Source of the DNA: Ischnura elegans | Taxonomy: Eukaryota; Arthropoda; Insecta; Odonata; Coenagrionidae | Length of the DNA stretch: 64,000 nt | Assembly: GCF_921293095.1 (NCBI RefSeq) | Contig: NC_060251.1 | Span: 39,785,644 to 39,849,643 of the forward strand | Direction of reading: 5' to 3' | In this document: positions 1-9,109 of the stretch, piece after piece | Position numbering within the stretch: position 1 is the stretch's first letter | How the letters are laid out: every line of letters starts with the position of its first letter | Notes under the pieces: generated by a model | Told to the model about the DNA's origin: nothing | Database searches by the model: none | The model's input: only the letters and a program-made list of their open reading frames with translations | Position numbers and translations under genes: made by a program

Positions 1-1403
1 GTGTTTGGGACGAGTCGAGGGAGAGAAGCAGGAGGAAAGGGAAGAAGGTAAATGGAGAAAATTAGTGCGCCAGAGGTTTCGTCGAAAGGAACGTCGGATC
101 CCAAATACCGGGCTATTTTCACTGACACGCCCACTCGGATTGCACACGTTCTGCTGTATATCCCCTTGCGTTCACGGCGGGGATGTTATTGAGCCGATAA
201 TTTTACAGCTTCGCACCAAACTAAGCACAGGCCTTACGATTTGAGCATACCCTTGCCACAAAGGATTCAATGATAGAAAGGCGGTATTGGTACCATTCGT
301 GGTATCGCTAGTGGGACCATTGGCATTCGAAGCTTGATTCCTGAATGGTATCCAAACGGTGCCTATGCGGAAAAAGAAATGCTGACAGAAATATGTACAG
401 AGCAAAAGAACTTAACAGTGCGGGGCTATGAAATCCAATAATGTTTAAACACTCACTTGTTCTTGAGAATTATCTCGTAAAAATGCCTATTGCAAGTACT
501 CTATGTAATATTATATATTAATGTCTTCAACTTCAATTTGGAAAACAATGCTTAAATTTGAAAATGGAATTTAATGTGAAAAAATGAACGTGAAATTTAT
601 GCTTAGCGGTTGAAAACTCCTATTCACTTTAATCTTACTCTAATTTATACATGGAGACTATGGAATGGCTGAAATACATATATCATGAAATTTTTGTGGG
701 AAACGTTTCATGTCAGTATATTATAAATCCATCATATTTATCAATCTGTTAATTTCCGTAGAGCCAAAGAGACTCATCTGCACGAAAAAGCATGCCAGTT
801 GAGCAGACGTTTCCTTTTATTGGACTTTTTTTCGTTTTTTTAATCCTCGTCTCATAAATAATATCTGCTACCCTCCTTTCTTTCCCCGACTACCGATTCA
901 GGGACTTCCTTCATTTCTTTCTCCAATAATGTAAAGAGACGGAGCCTCAGATATCATTTCATTCATCATCATTCCATCCTTTGAAGTTTATTGTTTGACA
1001 TTAAAATATTTAATTTATTTATTTCTACTGCCTTTCTGTTTTGTGTGTTCCTTCTTTGTATCTTTCTTTCCTGGAAATTTTCTTGGCCACTTCACTTTCT
1101 TTTCCCTTTCACTCCGGATTTCGCTTTCGTGCTGTTAATGCTTCCTATCTTCTGGGGCTGAATTTTCTCGCTCCACATAAACGCTTTCGAGCAAGGAGGA
1201 AAATCAAAAGATTTCACTCCAGAGACAACGGCCTCAATTCTAAGGATGGAGGATTGCCAGTTTGCAGGAAGTGGACGCTATTGCTGTTGGGGTAATTAAA
1301 GTCGTGGAGCAAATCTTTGGCGATGAAAAAAAGGTATTGAAAACTAAATTCGTTATTATAAGACACGGTCTCAGGTGTTACTTTGTGGAATTGCTTCATT
1401 ATA
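1..1403. other. No recognisable gene; left-edge intergenic DNA
   Basis: The first 430 bases are somewhat richer in G and C than the AT-rich sequence that follows. Short open frames (79 and 77 codons) lie on opposite strands and overlap, and neither resembles a protein family I know. From about 430 to 1400 the sequence is AT-rich with T-runs and no repeats I could pair. I see no RNA gene or transposon terminus here. Confidence 0.6.
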
Positions 1404-1594
1404 GAATAAAATATGATATAATAAAATAACTTTGTTTTATTCCACACTTTATTTTAAATAGCACGACCCGAGTTTCAGCATCTAATGCTATCAATGCTAC
1501 CTGATGATAGCATTAGATACTGAAACCCGGGTGGTACTATTTAAAATAAAGTGTGGAATAAAACAATTTTATTTTATTATATTATATTTTATTC
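1404..1594. repeat. Near-perfect fold-back (inverted repeat), 90-bp arms
   Basis: Positions 1404-1493 are the reverse complement of 1505-1594, with an 11-base loop and no net insertion or deletion between arms. The inner part includes a TGATAGCATTAGAT-type stretch, then the shared GTGTGGAATAAAA stretch, then an AT-rich outer part. Mismatches are few, for example CTCGGGT against CCCGGGT. A transcript would form one long hairpin. It has no coding potential and may be a fold-back MITE or a local inverted duplication. No clear target-site duplication was found, so the class is open. Confidence 0.85.
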
Positions 1595-1649
1595 CGTCGA
1601 TTAGTTATGAACGATTTTAATTTATCCTCATGTGTTTCCGTTGTTTTTT

Positions 1650-1926
1650 GTACAGTTGATAACAGGTCTCCATGTACTGCTAAGATGGAAGCCGATATCT
1701 GCTGCCCACAAACATAAGGGAAACATAAAGAATTTCAAACGACCTTCAGCCAATGGAACGACACCTAAGCCTTATTGTTGTGCTCACTAAACGGTCAATC
1801 CGGTTCAATGTGAACTTTGGCTTCCATTGAGTCACACGCCTAGTAAATGTCAGATAAGTCGTCTTCCGAAACGTCGGCCTATACGACTGAATTAGCCTGG
1901 TTGCAAACCCGAGAATATTTCATCAA
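1650..1926 (+). repeat. Interspersed repeat, same family as 8.7-9.1 kb element (copy A)
   Basis: The segment from AACATAAGGG through GTCTTCCGAAACGTCGG to GCAAACCCGAG aligns with 8870-9090 at roughly 75-80% identity by eye. The first 50 bases (about 1656-1702) match the other copy only in reverse complement, so the left part is inverted between copies. The terminal motif CCGAAACGTCGGC is typical of the ends of Penelope-type retroelements, from general knowledge. The class is therefore inferred. No target duplication was recognised around this copy. Confidence 0.65.
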
Positions 1927-3849
1927 TAAGTTTGTTTTTTTTTCTTCTTTAGTTTCACTTTTTTTCTTTCTACAGTGTTCAATCGTCAAACGCCATGGCC
2001 TCTCTCTATAATATTCTGGGTTGGAATGATTTTCCTGATCGTAATATCGCGTATTTCCTCTTATAATTTGCGAACATTGGTTGATTTCACCCACATTATT
2101 TTCAACTCGAAGACCATATAATCATCGTCACACTATTCTGTAGAATAATGCACTTTTCAGGCTCTTGTACATAGAACCAAAATATGATGGTCAGTGCAAG
2201 TGCCACCATAAAATACTAAGTTTAGAACAAAAGCACTTTACAGAGGAGTCGAATAAAAAATTCTTCTTTGAATCAATGTATTTTCTTTAACCCTTACTGA
2301 AACTGATGAAACGCGCTGTCAATCTGTATTCTCGAAACTGCCAATTATATTTTGTGCTACTACCAGAGTTAGAAGATCATGGTTAGGAACTAGAGCGAAA
2401 TCTACTCCATATAACATTGACACTTTATGTATACTTTTTTCCCCGGTAATTGTCCCGGTAATCGGGATGACTGCGTTTTCTCATAGAATTTTCTATAGTC
2501 AAAATTGTGAAAATTATAAGATAATGGATTAGTACTGAATGAACACTACTTTATATCACATTGTTTTTTTATTTTTACTTTTCTTCCCTGTAATTATCTC
2601 TATTATAGTTATCTATTTGGGATGACTTTTAAAGATTTATGTCAAAGAATTTTCTTAAGTCTAAATCGTATCCTTCTTGATAATTTTCGGGATAAATTGT
2701 TAAACGTTTTTTCGTCGAATTTTCTATATCCTGTATTCTTAATGACTTTCCGCCGGGAAAGGCCAGACGCATCATTCTTTCTACTTTGGAAAGGTGACAT
2801 ACTTCCTTTCTACCCTGCGGACATTGCAATGTACGAGATGGAACCTTTCTCTTTCCTCTCATTTCCTTTTGCCGCAAGAGATTCCGTGTCCTCTAAATAT
2901 TTCCCTTGGTCACGCCACTGGGATCTGGCGCTAATGAATTGCGCTCGTCCTCCTCCTTCCCAGAGTCCTCAGCGTGGTCATTTGATCCCACTGCGCCCTT
3001 CAATTGTGCTTTCCTCATCGCTGAGCGCCCCAACACGGATGTTTGAATTGAGAGTTCTGATTATTTTTATCCCGAGGTCTTCCTTGGGTCTTCAGGGGAC
3101 ATTTGAGGTGATTGAGTGCCCGGTTACATTAGTAACAAAATAGCTACGCTTGATTTTAAATCTCGGGCCATTTGCACCTTTTAATATCGTTGTTATAAAT
3201 CTTTATTTTCTTTGACATTCGAAAATTAGGTCTCGGAAATATTTTTTCCCTGAATCCATTATTTACGTTTTTCTTGTTAGTTGTGCGTAGTTATCTTTAT
3301 AAAGTTTTATTGTAAAACGCTTTTCGTAACGATACTTTTGGCTAAAAATTCATAAATGATCATGGAATATTCTTATTGTAAGGATATGACTGGAATTGAT
3401 ATTTGAGAAACCCATGCAGACATGCTGCAATGATGCAAGTACCATCCATGTGGGTGGCAGGAACAATGCCAGTAATTCTTCTTTCGGAAGTGAATGACCT
3501 TAACTTACATTTTATTAATGATTTTCTTAAATCTCAGATATATGTCAGTATTTGTTCACTATCACCACTGAGTAATTGTTTCACATATTGAGATACATAT
3601 TATGATGAACTATTCTCCAAGAGCTTTTTTCTTGTGAACTGGATTGTGGCCCTAGATTTATTTAGGAGAGAAATTCTTCTTTGTGAATTATGATGTCTTA
3701 TGCATTTAAAGTAAAGAGGATACAAAGGTAAGTATATGCATTTATTTTCTTCTAAACATGTTAATGCCGCAATAAAACGCTGATAAAATTAGTAGGGGCA
3801 TTATATTTGATACGACGATCCTCATTCAAAATTTAAAAATGTGATAACA
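1927..3849. other. No recognisable gene; AT-rich DNA
   Basis: The longest open frame (2622-3143, plus strand, 173 codons) has no domain or motif I recognise, and its composition looks like chance translation. A loose repeat of a GGGATGAC-containing phrase occurs near 2460 and 2617, too degenerate to define a unit. Nothing else stands out. Confidence 0.55.
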
Positions 3850-3857
3850 TACGAATG

Positions 3858-4117
3858 CATAGGTGGGGGTGCTCGAACCCTATTAAGGAACTAATGTAGC
3901 CCCACAGTACTTAAAAACATACAAGATTTTTCATACGGAACCGTTCGTTCAGTTTTGTATATAACAAGGCATTATTAATTTAATTTCTAATTAATATTTT
4001 TAAAGGTAATATTTGGTACATTAATTGTGGTATTTTATTTTTAATCTCAAAAATGAGAATATCATTTGCCTGTCAGACCCTTGGGCCCCCCCGGAAAAAA
4101 TCCAGGATCCGCCCCTC
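3858..4117. mobile_element. hAT-type non-autonomous element (MITE), 260 bp
   Basis: An exact 8-bp direct repeat TACGAATG sits at 3850-3857 and 4118-4125. It flanks a 260-bp segment whose ends are loosely inverted: CATAGGTGGGGGTGCT at the left, and GAGGGGCGGATCC on the opposite strand at the right. Eight-base target duplications and short CA(G)-starting terminal repeats are the signature of hAT transposons. The interior is AT-rich with no coding capacity and a C-run (GGGCCCCCCC) just inside the right end. It would need a transposase supplied elsewhere. The other hAT-like copy at 13.06 kb is also 260 bp. Confidence 0.75.
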
Positions 4118-4125
4118 TACGAATG

Positions 4126-5375
4126 TAGGAGAATATGTTATTTCAGCTTGATGAGCCATTGCATGTGTCATTAAAACTTACTTCGATGCAAGTGCGTGTT
4201 CTCTTGCCCTTTGGAAATCTTGTTTTCAGCGAAGCCTATGAAACATGAATTTAAACTTCCGGAAATTAAGTATAAATCCTTTATTATGTTTTAATAAAAA
4301 CTATATGGTTTATTCAGTCAGATTCGTCATATTCGTGTCATTGTTAGAATTAATAGGAATATAATTAATAGCGATAGAATTAATAGGGATAAATCTGGTA
4401 GTTTATATGTATGCAATTTAATTTTAAAAGATACTGTGCTGGTTAGAAAATACTGTAGAAGAATGCAAAGTTTATTTGAAAATAAATGTTAGATTTTTTT
4501 AGAAATGAAGCGTTTAAATTTAGTCTCTATTTTCAAGAGTAAGCGATAAAGATGAGTTTTCCGGGCATTTTCCTTCAGTGTTAACAATTATACTGCCTTA
4601 CAAAGATTTTTTAGTAAGTAAGCGTTACTGGGATTACCGTTTCATTTTTTAATTCGAACATTTCTAAAATCTTACTGCAATTTTTTCTTGTTTTCCTGCA
4701 TTTGTATTTCCCATTCTTTTTTACATAAAATCTCATTTCTCAAAATTTCATTTTTTTTTACATAAAATCTCAAATCCCACTTACCCTCAATGGCACAGAG
4801 ATAGTACTGGTACGAAAAAAGAATTTTTTAGTAAAATATTTTGCTTTTTGTGTGCTCAAAAAACCTACTATTTATTCATTACACTTTAATAGGGATTTTT
4901 CATTTCGTATCAAATCAGTCTTAAGGCTTTGAATATGGAATACCCTTGTGATAGTCGATCAAACGGAATATTCTCGAGCTAAATAATTCATCGAAGTACC
5001 TCTCACCCATATGACAACCGTTGTTGAGTCCCTCCGAAACAAGTGTTTTCGAAATTCAAGAATCATTGCTATTGAATTGGAAATATTGCGGTGGAAAAAA
5101 TGCATATTTATTAGGGACGGTATAAGGTCACCATCGAGGCTGATATTTCCCTTCATCTTACAGAGAACACATTATTGGTGCATTTAATCACTTCAAGGTG
5201 TACTTGGAAAGGCATTTTTTTTCTCGAATAACTTGAATCAAAAGGGATTTTCTTGGAAGAGGCGGCAAAGAATCTTGTTTTTCCCCTGTGGTCGTGCTGA
5301 AAGGTAATTCCCGCGGAAGAAGGTTACTCCGACTCGATGTAAGGGTGCATGCTTGATAATATACGTCAGTCTGAG
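4126..5375. other. No recognisable gene; AT-rich DNA
   Basis: The sequence is AT-rich with T-runs. A short local repeat, TTTACATAAAATCTCA, occurs near 4720 and again near 4758. No RNA gene, transposon terminus or plausible coding exon was found. Confidence 0.55.
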
Positions 5376-5561
5376 GACGCAGAAAGAGCGAGGGTAGTAG
5401 TACGGTGCTTGAAATTGCCGGCCGGTCTTCGTTGTAAATTGCAGCCCGGCGCACGAGTGCGTGGCGTTAAGGGGTTAGTTTTATCGGAACGGGAGATCGA
5501 GACTGTAGACCGCCACGCATCGCCCACGTGAGCCCTCGGAATTCCAAGTGGCACGAGATAT
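5376..5561. other. GC/CpG-rich island, no recognised product
   Basis: This patch is clearly richer in C+G and in CpG dinucleotides than its surroundings (for example GCCGGCCGG and CCGGCGCACG). It contains an 8-bp inverted pair, GCGTGGCG and CGCCACGC, about 50 bases apart. Overlapping 60-codon frames on both strands look like a by-product of the high GC. It could be a promoter, a first exon or a decayed GC-rich repeat. The sequence alone does not decide. Confidence 0.35.
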
Positions 5562-5715
5562 CCGCCAGAAGGTTGACTTGCAGCGGGGGCAGAGATATCG
5601 GGGCATCTTTCAAGGACAATCGCATCAGGCCATGAATTAGCGTGAGCCCGCAGGTGACGTTTGTGTGAGAATAAAAAAAAGAAGAACGTTAATACGGACG
5701 GTTAGCTTTCGATGT
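5562..5715 (+). repeat. Dispersed direct repeat, copy 1 (partner at 7607-7750)
   Basis: The segment from CCAGAAGGTTG through GGGCAGAGATATCGGGGCAT, AGCCCGCAGGTGACGTTTG, an A-rich tract and GAAGAACGTTAATA is repeated in the same orientation at 7607-7750. Identity is high (about 90% in the core), with a small deletion in the second copy. The segments are not an obvious transposon and have no terminal repeats. A segmental duplication or a short dispersed repeat fits. Confidence 0.8.
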
Positions 5716-6110
5716 GTGCACGATATTACAAAAGAGGATCCTCAAGTCGGCCTCAAATCGTGTTGCCGACCACCGCGCCTTGAAATGGGTTTACAAAGGT
5801 TACCACTTGCGTCGCTGACGGAGAATGTGATTCCAATTTCAAGGGGAAATAAGGTATAATTAGGGTTTTTTAGCCGAAATTAAGGTGGTTAATTATTTCA
5901 TCTATCGAACTCGTAAAAGCTCAATCTTATCCCTCGCTATTTAAAAAAATTGCGCTGAGAAATATTGAGCAAAAAGTGGAATGCATTGCATTCATACCTG
6001 CGCCGCGGACATTTCTTAAACCAATAAAACTGCGACCGAAGCGGCAACAGAAACCAGCCTTCCAAGAGATGGAGTCCGGCCTCCTTAATGCAGTCCTCTT
6101 ATATATAGGT

Positions 6111-6366
6111 GTGGAAAAGAATGGAGCAAGTGAAGTGGACGGAGAGGAGGATGAACGAGGAAGTGCTGTACATAGTGGGTTAGGAGCGTCTGATGAGATA
6201 TAGGATGAGATATGATTCTCTAGTTGAGATACGGAGAAGGCAGAGAGTATGAATGCATGGAGTACTTATCGCGGAGGGAATGTTGCAAACAGTGTTAGGG
6301 AGTAGAATGTTTTGTAAACGAGGGAGAAGAAGGAAGAGAATAGGATTTTTAGATAGATTGAAAGGG
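6111..6366 (+). pseudogene. Decayed 3' end of a non-LTR retrotransposon ORF2
   Basis: Conceptual translation from 6111 reads VWKRMEQVKWTERRMNEEVL, then, after stops and frame changes, IRRRQRV and finally KRGRRRKRIGFLDRLK. It matches, in the same order, the C-terminal tail of the minus-strand element at 17.5-18.0 kb (VWRRMEKLKWAERRRNDEVL, IRRRQKVWMERVL). This tail is well known from insect 'endonuclease-reverse transcriptase' LINE proteins. Internal stops and frameshifts show a dead, 5'-truncated copy. No poly(A) or target duplication was recognised. Confidence 0.75.
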
Positions 6367-6969
6367 GGTAAGCGTTATTTTTTAATTGAAAATTGAAATT
6401 CATGAAGGAGGGGGACTGGGGGAGTCTTTCAGAATGCTTAATAAGTACTTAATGAAAATATACCTTAACCGCGATAGTACTTTAATAATTCTTCGATAAA
6501 ACTTTCGCGGGTACTCGTTATGTTGAGTGTAAACTTTTGTACTATGTCGCCGCATCAATTTTTGATTTCTCTCATCGTTTCCCGACCGATGCTGGTACTT
6601 TCTCAAAGGATTCTGAATAGGTGGGAATTTAAATTCATATAAATAGGTATCCGTCTCAGGTGGTGGGGGGAGGGGAGCGGGAGGTTGGAGGAAAAAAAAT
6701 TACATGAAGACCAAAAATTGACGCGGCGACATAGCCCGAAAGTTTTTATTCAACATACTTAAATAATACTTTCACTGAGTCCGAAGATATTTAAGCACGA
6801 CCAGCGTCCCAGGGGAAAAACAAGGATCTTTGCCTCCTCTTCTAAGACAATTTCTTTTGATTCGAGTTATATGAGAAAAAAAAGCACTTCTTTGTACTCC
6901 CCTGTGATATCTTCGATGATGGCGTCTATTGTTATCGGAAATATCGCAACTCGTAAGTATCGTAAGGGG

Positions 6970-7236
6970 AACGGGTTGGTGTCGTGGCTTGAGCTTCCCA
7001 CCTAGTCGGTCCGGGTTCAAATCCCGGCAGAGATTTTTCAGAGACTGCCTGAACCCTGCTTGAATGTGGAGTGGAGGACATTTCAAGTGCAGCACTCCGT
7101 CAATTGAATGGAAAGTTAAAGCTATGGTCCGCTTGGAGCCTTTCGTTAAGTGGAGGCTAATGTCGACGCCGGGTTTTTTCTGGGTTCTCTCTTGGCGCAA
7201 ATGATCTTATCCGTCGGTCGCCTCCTCCAAATACCA
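6970..7236 (+). mobile_element. tRNA-derived SINE
   Basis: The head carries RNA polymerase III promoter boxes: an A-box-like GGTTGGTGTCGTGGCTTGAG and a consensus B box GGGTTCAAATCCC at 7013-7025. The body (AGGACATTTCAAGTGCAGCA, then ATGCCGACGCCGGGTTTT-like sequence) and the 3' portion (TTGGCGCAAATGATCTTATC) match the SINE at 30.98 kb and those at 41.5 and 63.05 kb. It is non-coding and depends on a LINE for mobilisation. Its 3' end is duplicated together with flanking DNA immediately downstream. Confidence 0.85.
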
Positions 7237-7515
7237 AGTATCGCAAATCTTGAAAATAGTGTCCTGATCACTAGACGATGATTTTTTAATCGCCATTGAA
7301 TATATGTAATTTATATCCTTAATATTTGGTCAACGTACGCCGGGTTTTTTCTGCATCCTTCTCTCTTGGCGCAAATGATCTTATCTGTCGGTCACCTCCT
7401 CCAAATACCAACTATCGTAACTCATGAAAATAGAGTCCTGATCACTATGCGATGATTTTTTTAATCGCCATTGAATATATGCTAATTATGTCCTTACTAT
7501 TTGGTCAGCGTACGC
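7167..7515 (+). repeat. Two-copy tandem duplication of SINE 3' end plus flank (period ~171 bp)
   Basis: The unit starts at CGCCGGGTTTTTTCTG (7167) and recurs at 7338, continuing through CTTGGCGCAAATGATCTTATC, CAAATACCAA, GTCCTGATCACTA, ATCGCCATTGAATATATG and ATTTGGTCA to about 7511. Identity is roughly 90%. The first copy is continuous with the SINE body. The second has only the SINE's 3' third, so the duplication happened after SINE insertion and took along about 95 bases of target DNA. Confidence 0.9.
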
Positions 7516-7606
7516 TTGGTAAAAATGACTTAAGCTTTTCATGCCTGATCTGAACGGTTGAATGTTGAATGTGATAATAGAGAAACTACTTTTTCCGTAC
7601 CGCACG

Positions 7607-7750
7607 CCAAAAGGTTAGCTGGCTGCGTGGGCAGAGATATCGGGGCATCCTTCAAGGACAATCGCCGTGAATTAGCGTGAGCCCGCAGGTGACGTTTGAG
7701 AGGGAATAAAAAAAAAGAAGAAGAACGTTAATAGCGGTCGGTAAGCTTGC
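7607..7750 (+). repeat. Dispersed direct repeat, copy 2 (partner at 5562-5715)
   Basis: This is the same segment as at 5.56 kb, including GGGCAGAGATATCGGGGCAT, the AGCCCGCAGGTGACGTTTG phrase, an A-rich tract and GAAGAACGTTAATA. The nine or so bases between the 'CAATCGC' and 'GAATTAGCG' phrases of copy 1 are shortened. The DNA between the two copies holds a LINE relic and a SINE. Confidence 0.8.
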
Positions 7751-8695
7751 CCACGGTCCGGGGTCGTTCGTTATCTGATGGTTGAGTGCCGACCCGGACA
7801 GCGAATACCGCAATGAAGCGGAATATACGGTCTCGTAAAAAAAAACCTACTCATGGGGCAATATGTCTCCGTGGCTCTTCGAGTTTCAGGAGCGAGGCAG
7901 GTTGGCGGGAGTCTTGGTATACATTTTTTTCGATTATCGTGGTCCCGATGATCATAGCTCGATCTTGAGAATGATTTTTTTGCCTGAATACGTGGAATTT
8001 TTTGTAATTATAGCGAAAGAGATTTTTCTTTTAAACTTCGAATATGTCTTGCTATTTAGGCAAGTTGGGATTAGAAACAATGGCTGTAGATTTCAAATCT
8101 CCGCTTTCGAGTTTGAATCTGATGTAAGAGCGCTGGGAATATGTTTTTTCATTCCCATGGCTTCTTTAAATTACAGGGACAACCTTAGCGGTAATCTCTG
8201 TATAAGTTTTTTTTACAATTTCTGCGCTTACGATGGTTATCATGGTACAGTCTACATAATGGTGTACTGCGCTTGCATGCGTCGTTTGAGTGATCTGCGG
8301 GGAATATTTCGAATAAATAGTTTCTTTGTCTTCACGGCAACGTTTTTGTATCAATTTTGACCATTGATTTCATGTATTCGGTGATGATATCATCGGTAAT
8401 TGAAAATTAATCATGAAAATAGCATTCTGAGCGCATGGGTAGGTATTATATTTTTGAACAATTGTAAAATATATTTATAGCTTATCTTCTTTCTAATTGG
8501 TTAAAGTTAAAAACGACTATAGTTTACATGTTTTTTCTGAAGGTTCAATCTGCGATGATAGAGAAGCCACTTTTTTCCGAGGCTGTAATAATAATCTTTA
8601 TTTTATAAGAATACGGCTTACATCTCCCAGCAAAACAAAATTTACATTTTTCTTTGAAAATATTAGATAAAATGATTAAATTTTTAGTGAAAAAT
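7751..8695. other. No recognisable gene; open frame of 165 codons unassigned
   Basis: The plus-strand open frame 7863-8360 is the longest here. It is rich in Phe, Ile and Tyr, as expected from chance translation of T-rich DNA, and shows no motif, signal peptide or domain I recognise. The rest is AT-rich and featureless. Confidence 0.5.
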
Positions 8696-8707
8696 AATTA
8701 TTTGAAT

Positions 8708-9097
8708 AAACGATTTAAGTTTTTCCTGGTGAATACTTCTGACAAATATTTCTCGGGTTTGCATCCAGGTTAAAGCTTTTATGTAAGCCGACGTTTCGGA
8801 AGACGACTTACAAAATTTCAATCGGGACACCGGCTTTCATCTAAGCACTACATGGAGACCTGTAATCAGCTGTATGAAAAACATAAGGGTTAAACGTGAA
8901 GAATTTCAAAAGACCTACAGCCAATCGGACGACACCTGAGCCGTATTGTTGTCTCCGTAAACGGTCGATCCTGTTCAGTGTGAAATTGAACTTCATTCAA
9001 GTAACACAGCCTTGAGGATGGAAGACAAGTCGTCTTCCGAAACGTCGGCTTACATAAAAGCTTTAACCTGGATGCAAACCCGAGAAATATTTGTCAG
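8708..9097. mobile_element. Fold-back retroposon-like insertion with 74-bp inverted ends
   Basis: Positions 8737-8810 are the reverse complement of 9026-9099, almost exact over 74 bp, including GTAAGCCGACGTTTCGGA and its complement. A 12-bp direct repeat AATTATTTGAAT lies at 8696-8707 and 9098-9109 and looks like a target-site duplication. The body is shared with the repeat at 1.65 kb. The right arm is preceded by a GGAAGAC/GTCTTCC hairpin followed by GAAAC. Inverted terminal segments plus a long target duplication resemble Penelope-like (pseudo-LTR) architecture, but no coding sequence is left to prove it. Confidence 0.75.
9012..9046 (+). ncRNA. Hammerhead-ribozyme-like core (candidate, degenerate)
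   Basis: The order TTGAGGA, one extra T, a perfect 7-bp stem GGAAGAC (9020-9026) / GTCTTCC (9032-9038) with an AAGTC loop, then GAAA and C-GTC follows the hammerhead plan CUGANGA - stem II - GAAA - stem III - UH. Deviations are a T for the first conserved C, one extra base before stem II, and no room for a closed stem III. Activity is therefore doubtful in a monomer. Penelope-like elements are known to carry hammerhead motifs, which is why I flag it. Confidence 0.3.
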
Positions 9098-9109
9098 AAT
9101 TATTTGAAT

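Noticed and set aside
2622..3143. 173-codon plus-strand open frame
   Set aside because: No motif, signal or domain recognised; Phe/Leu/Ser-rich translation fits chance in T-rich DNA, and a minus-strand frame overlaps it.
6772..7200. 142-codon minus-strand frame
   Set aside because: It lies across the tRNA-SINE in the opposite orientation and is a shadow of that repeat.
7863..8360. 165-codon plus-strand open frame
   Set aside because: Composition (Phe, Ile, Tyr) looks like translated AT-rich DNA; no family resemblance.
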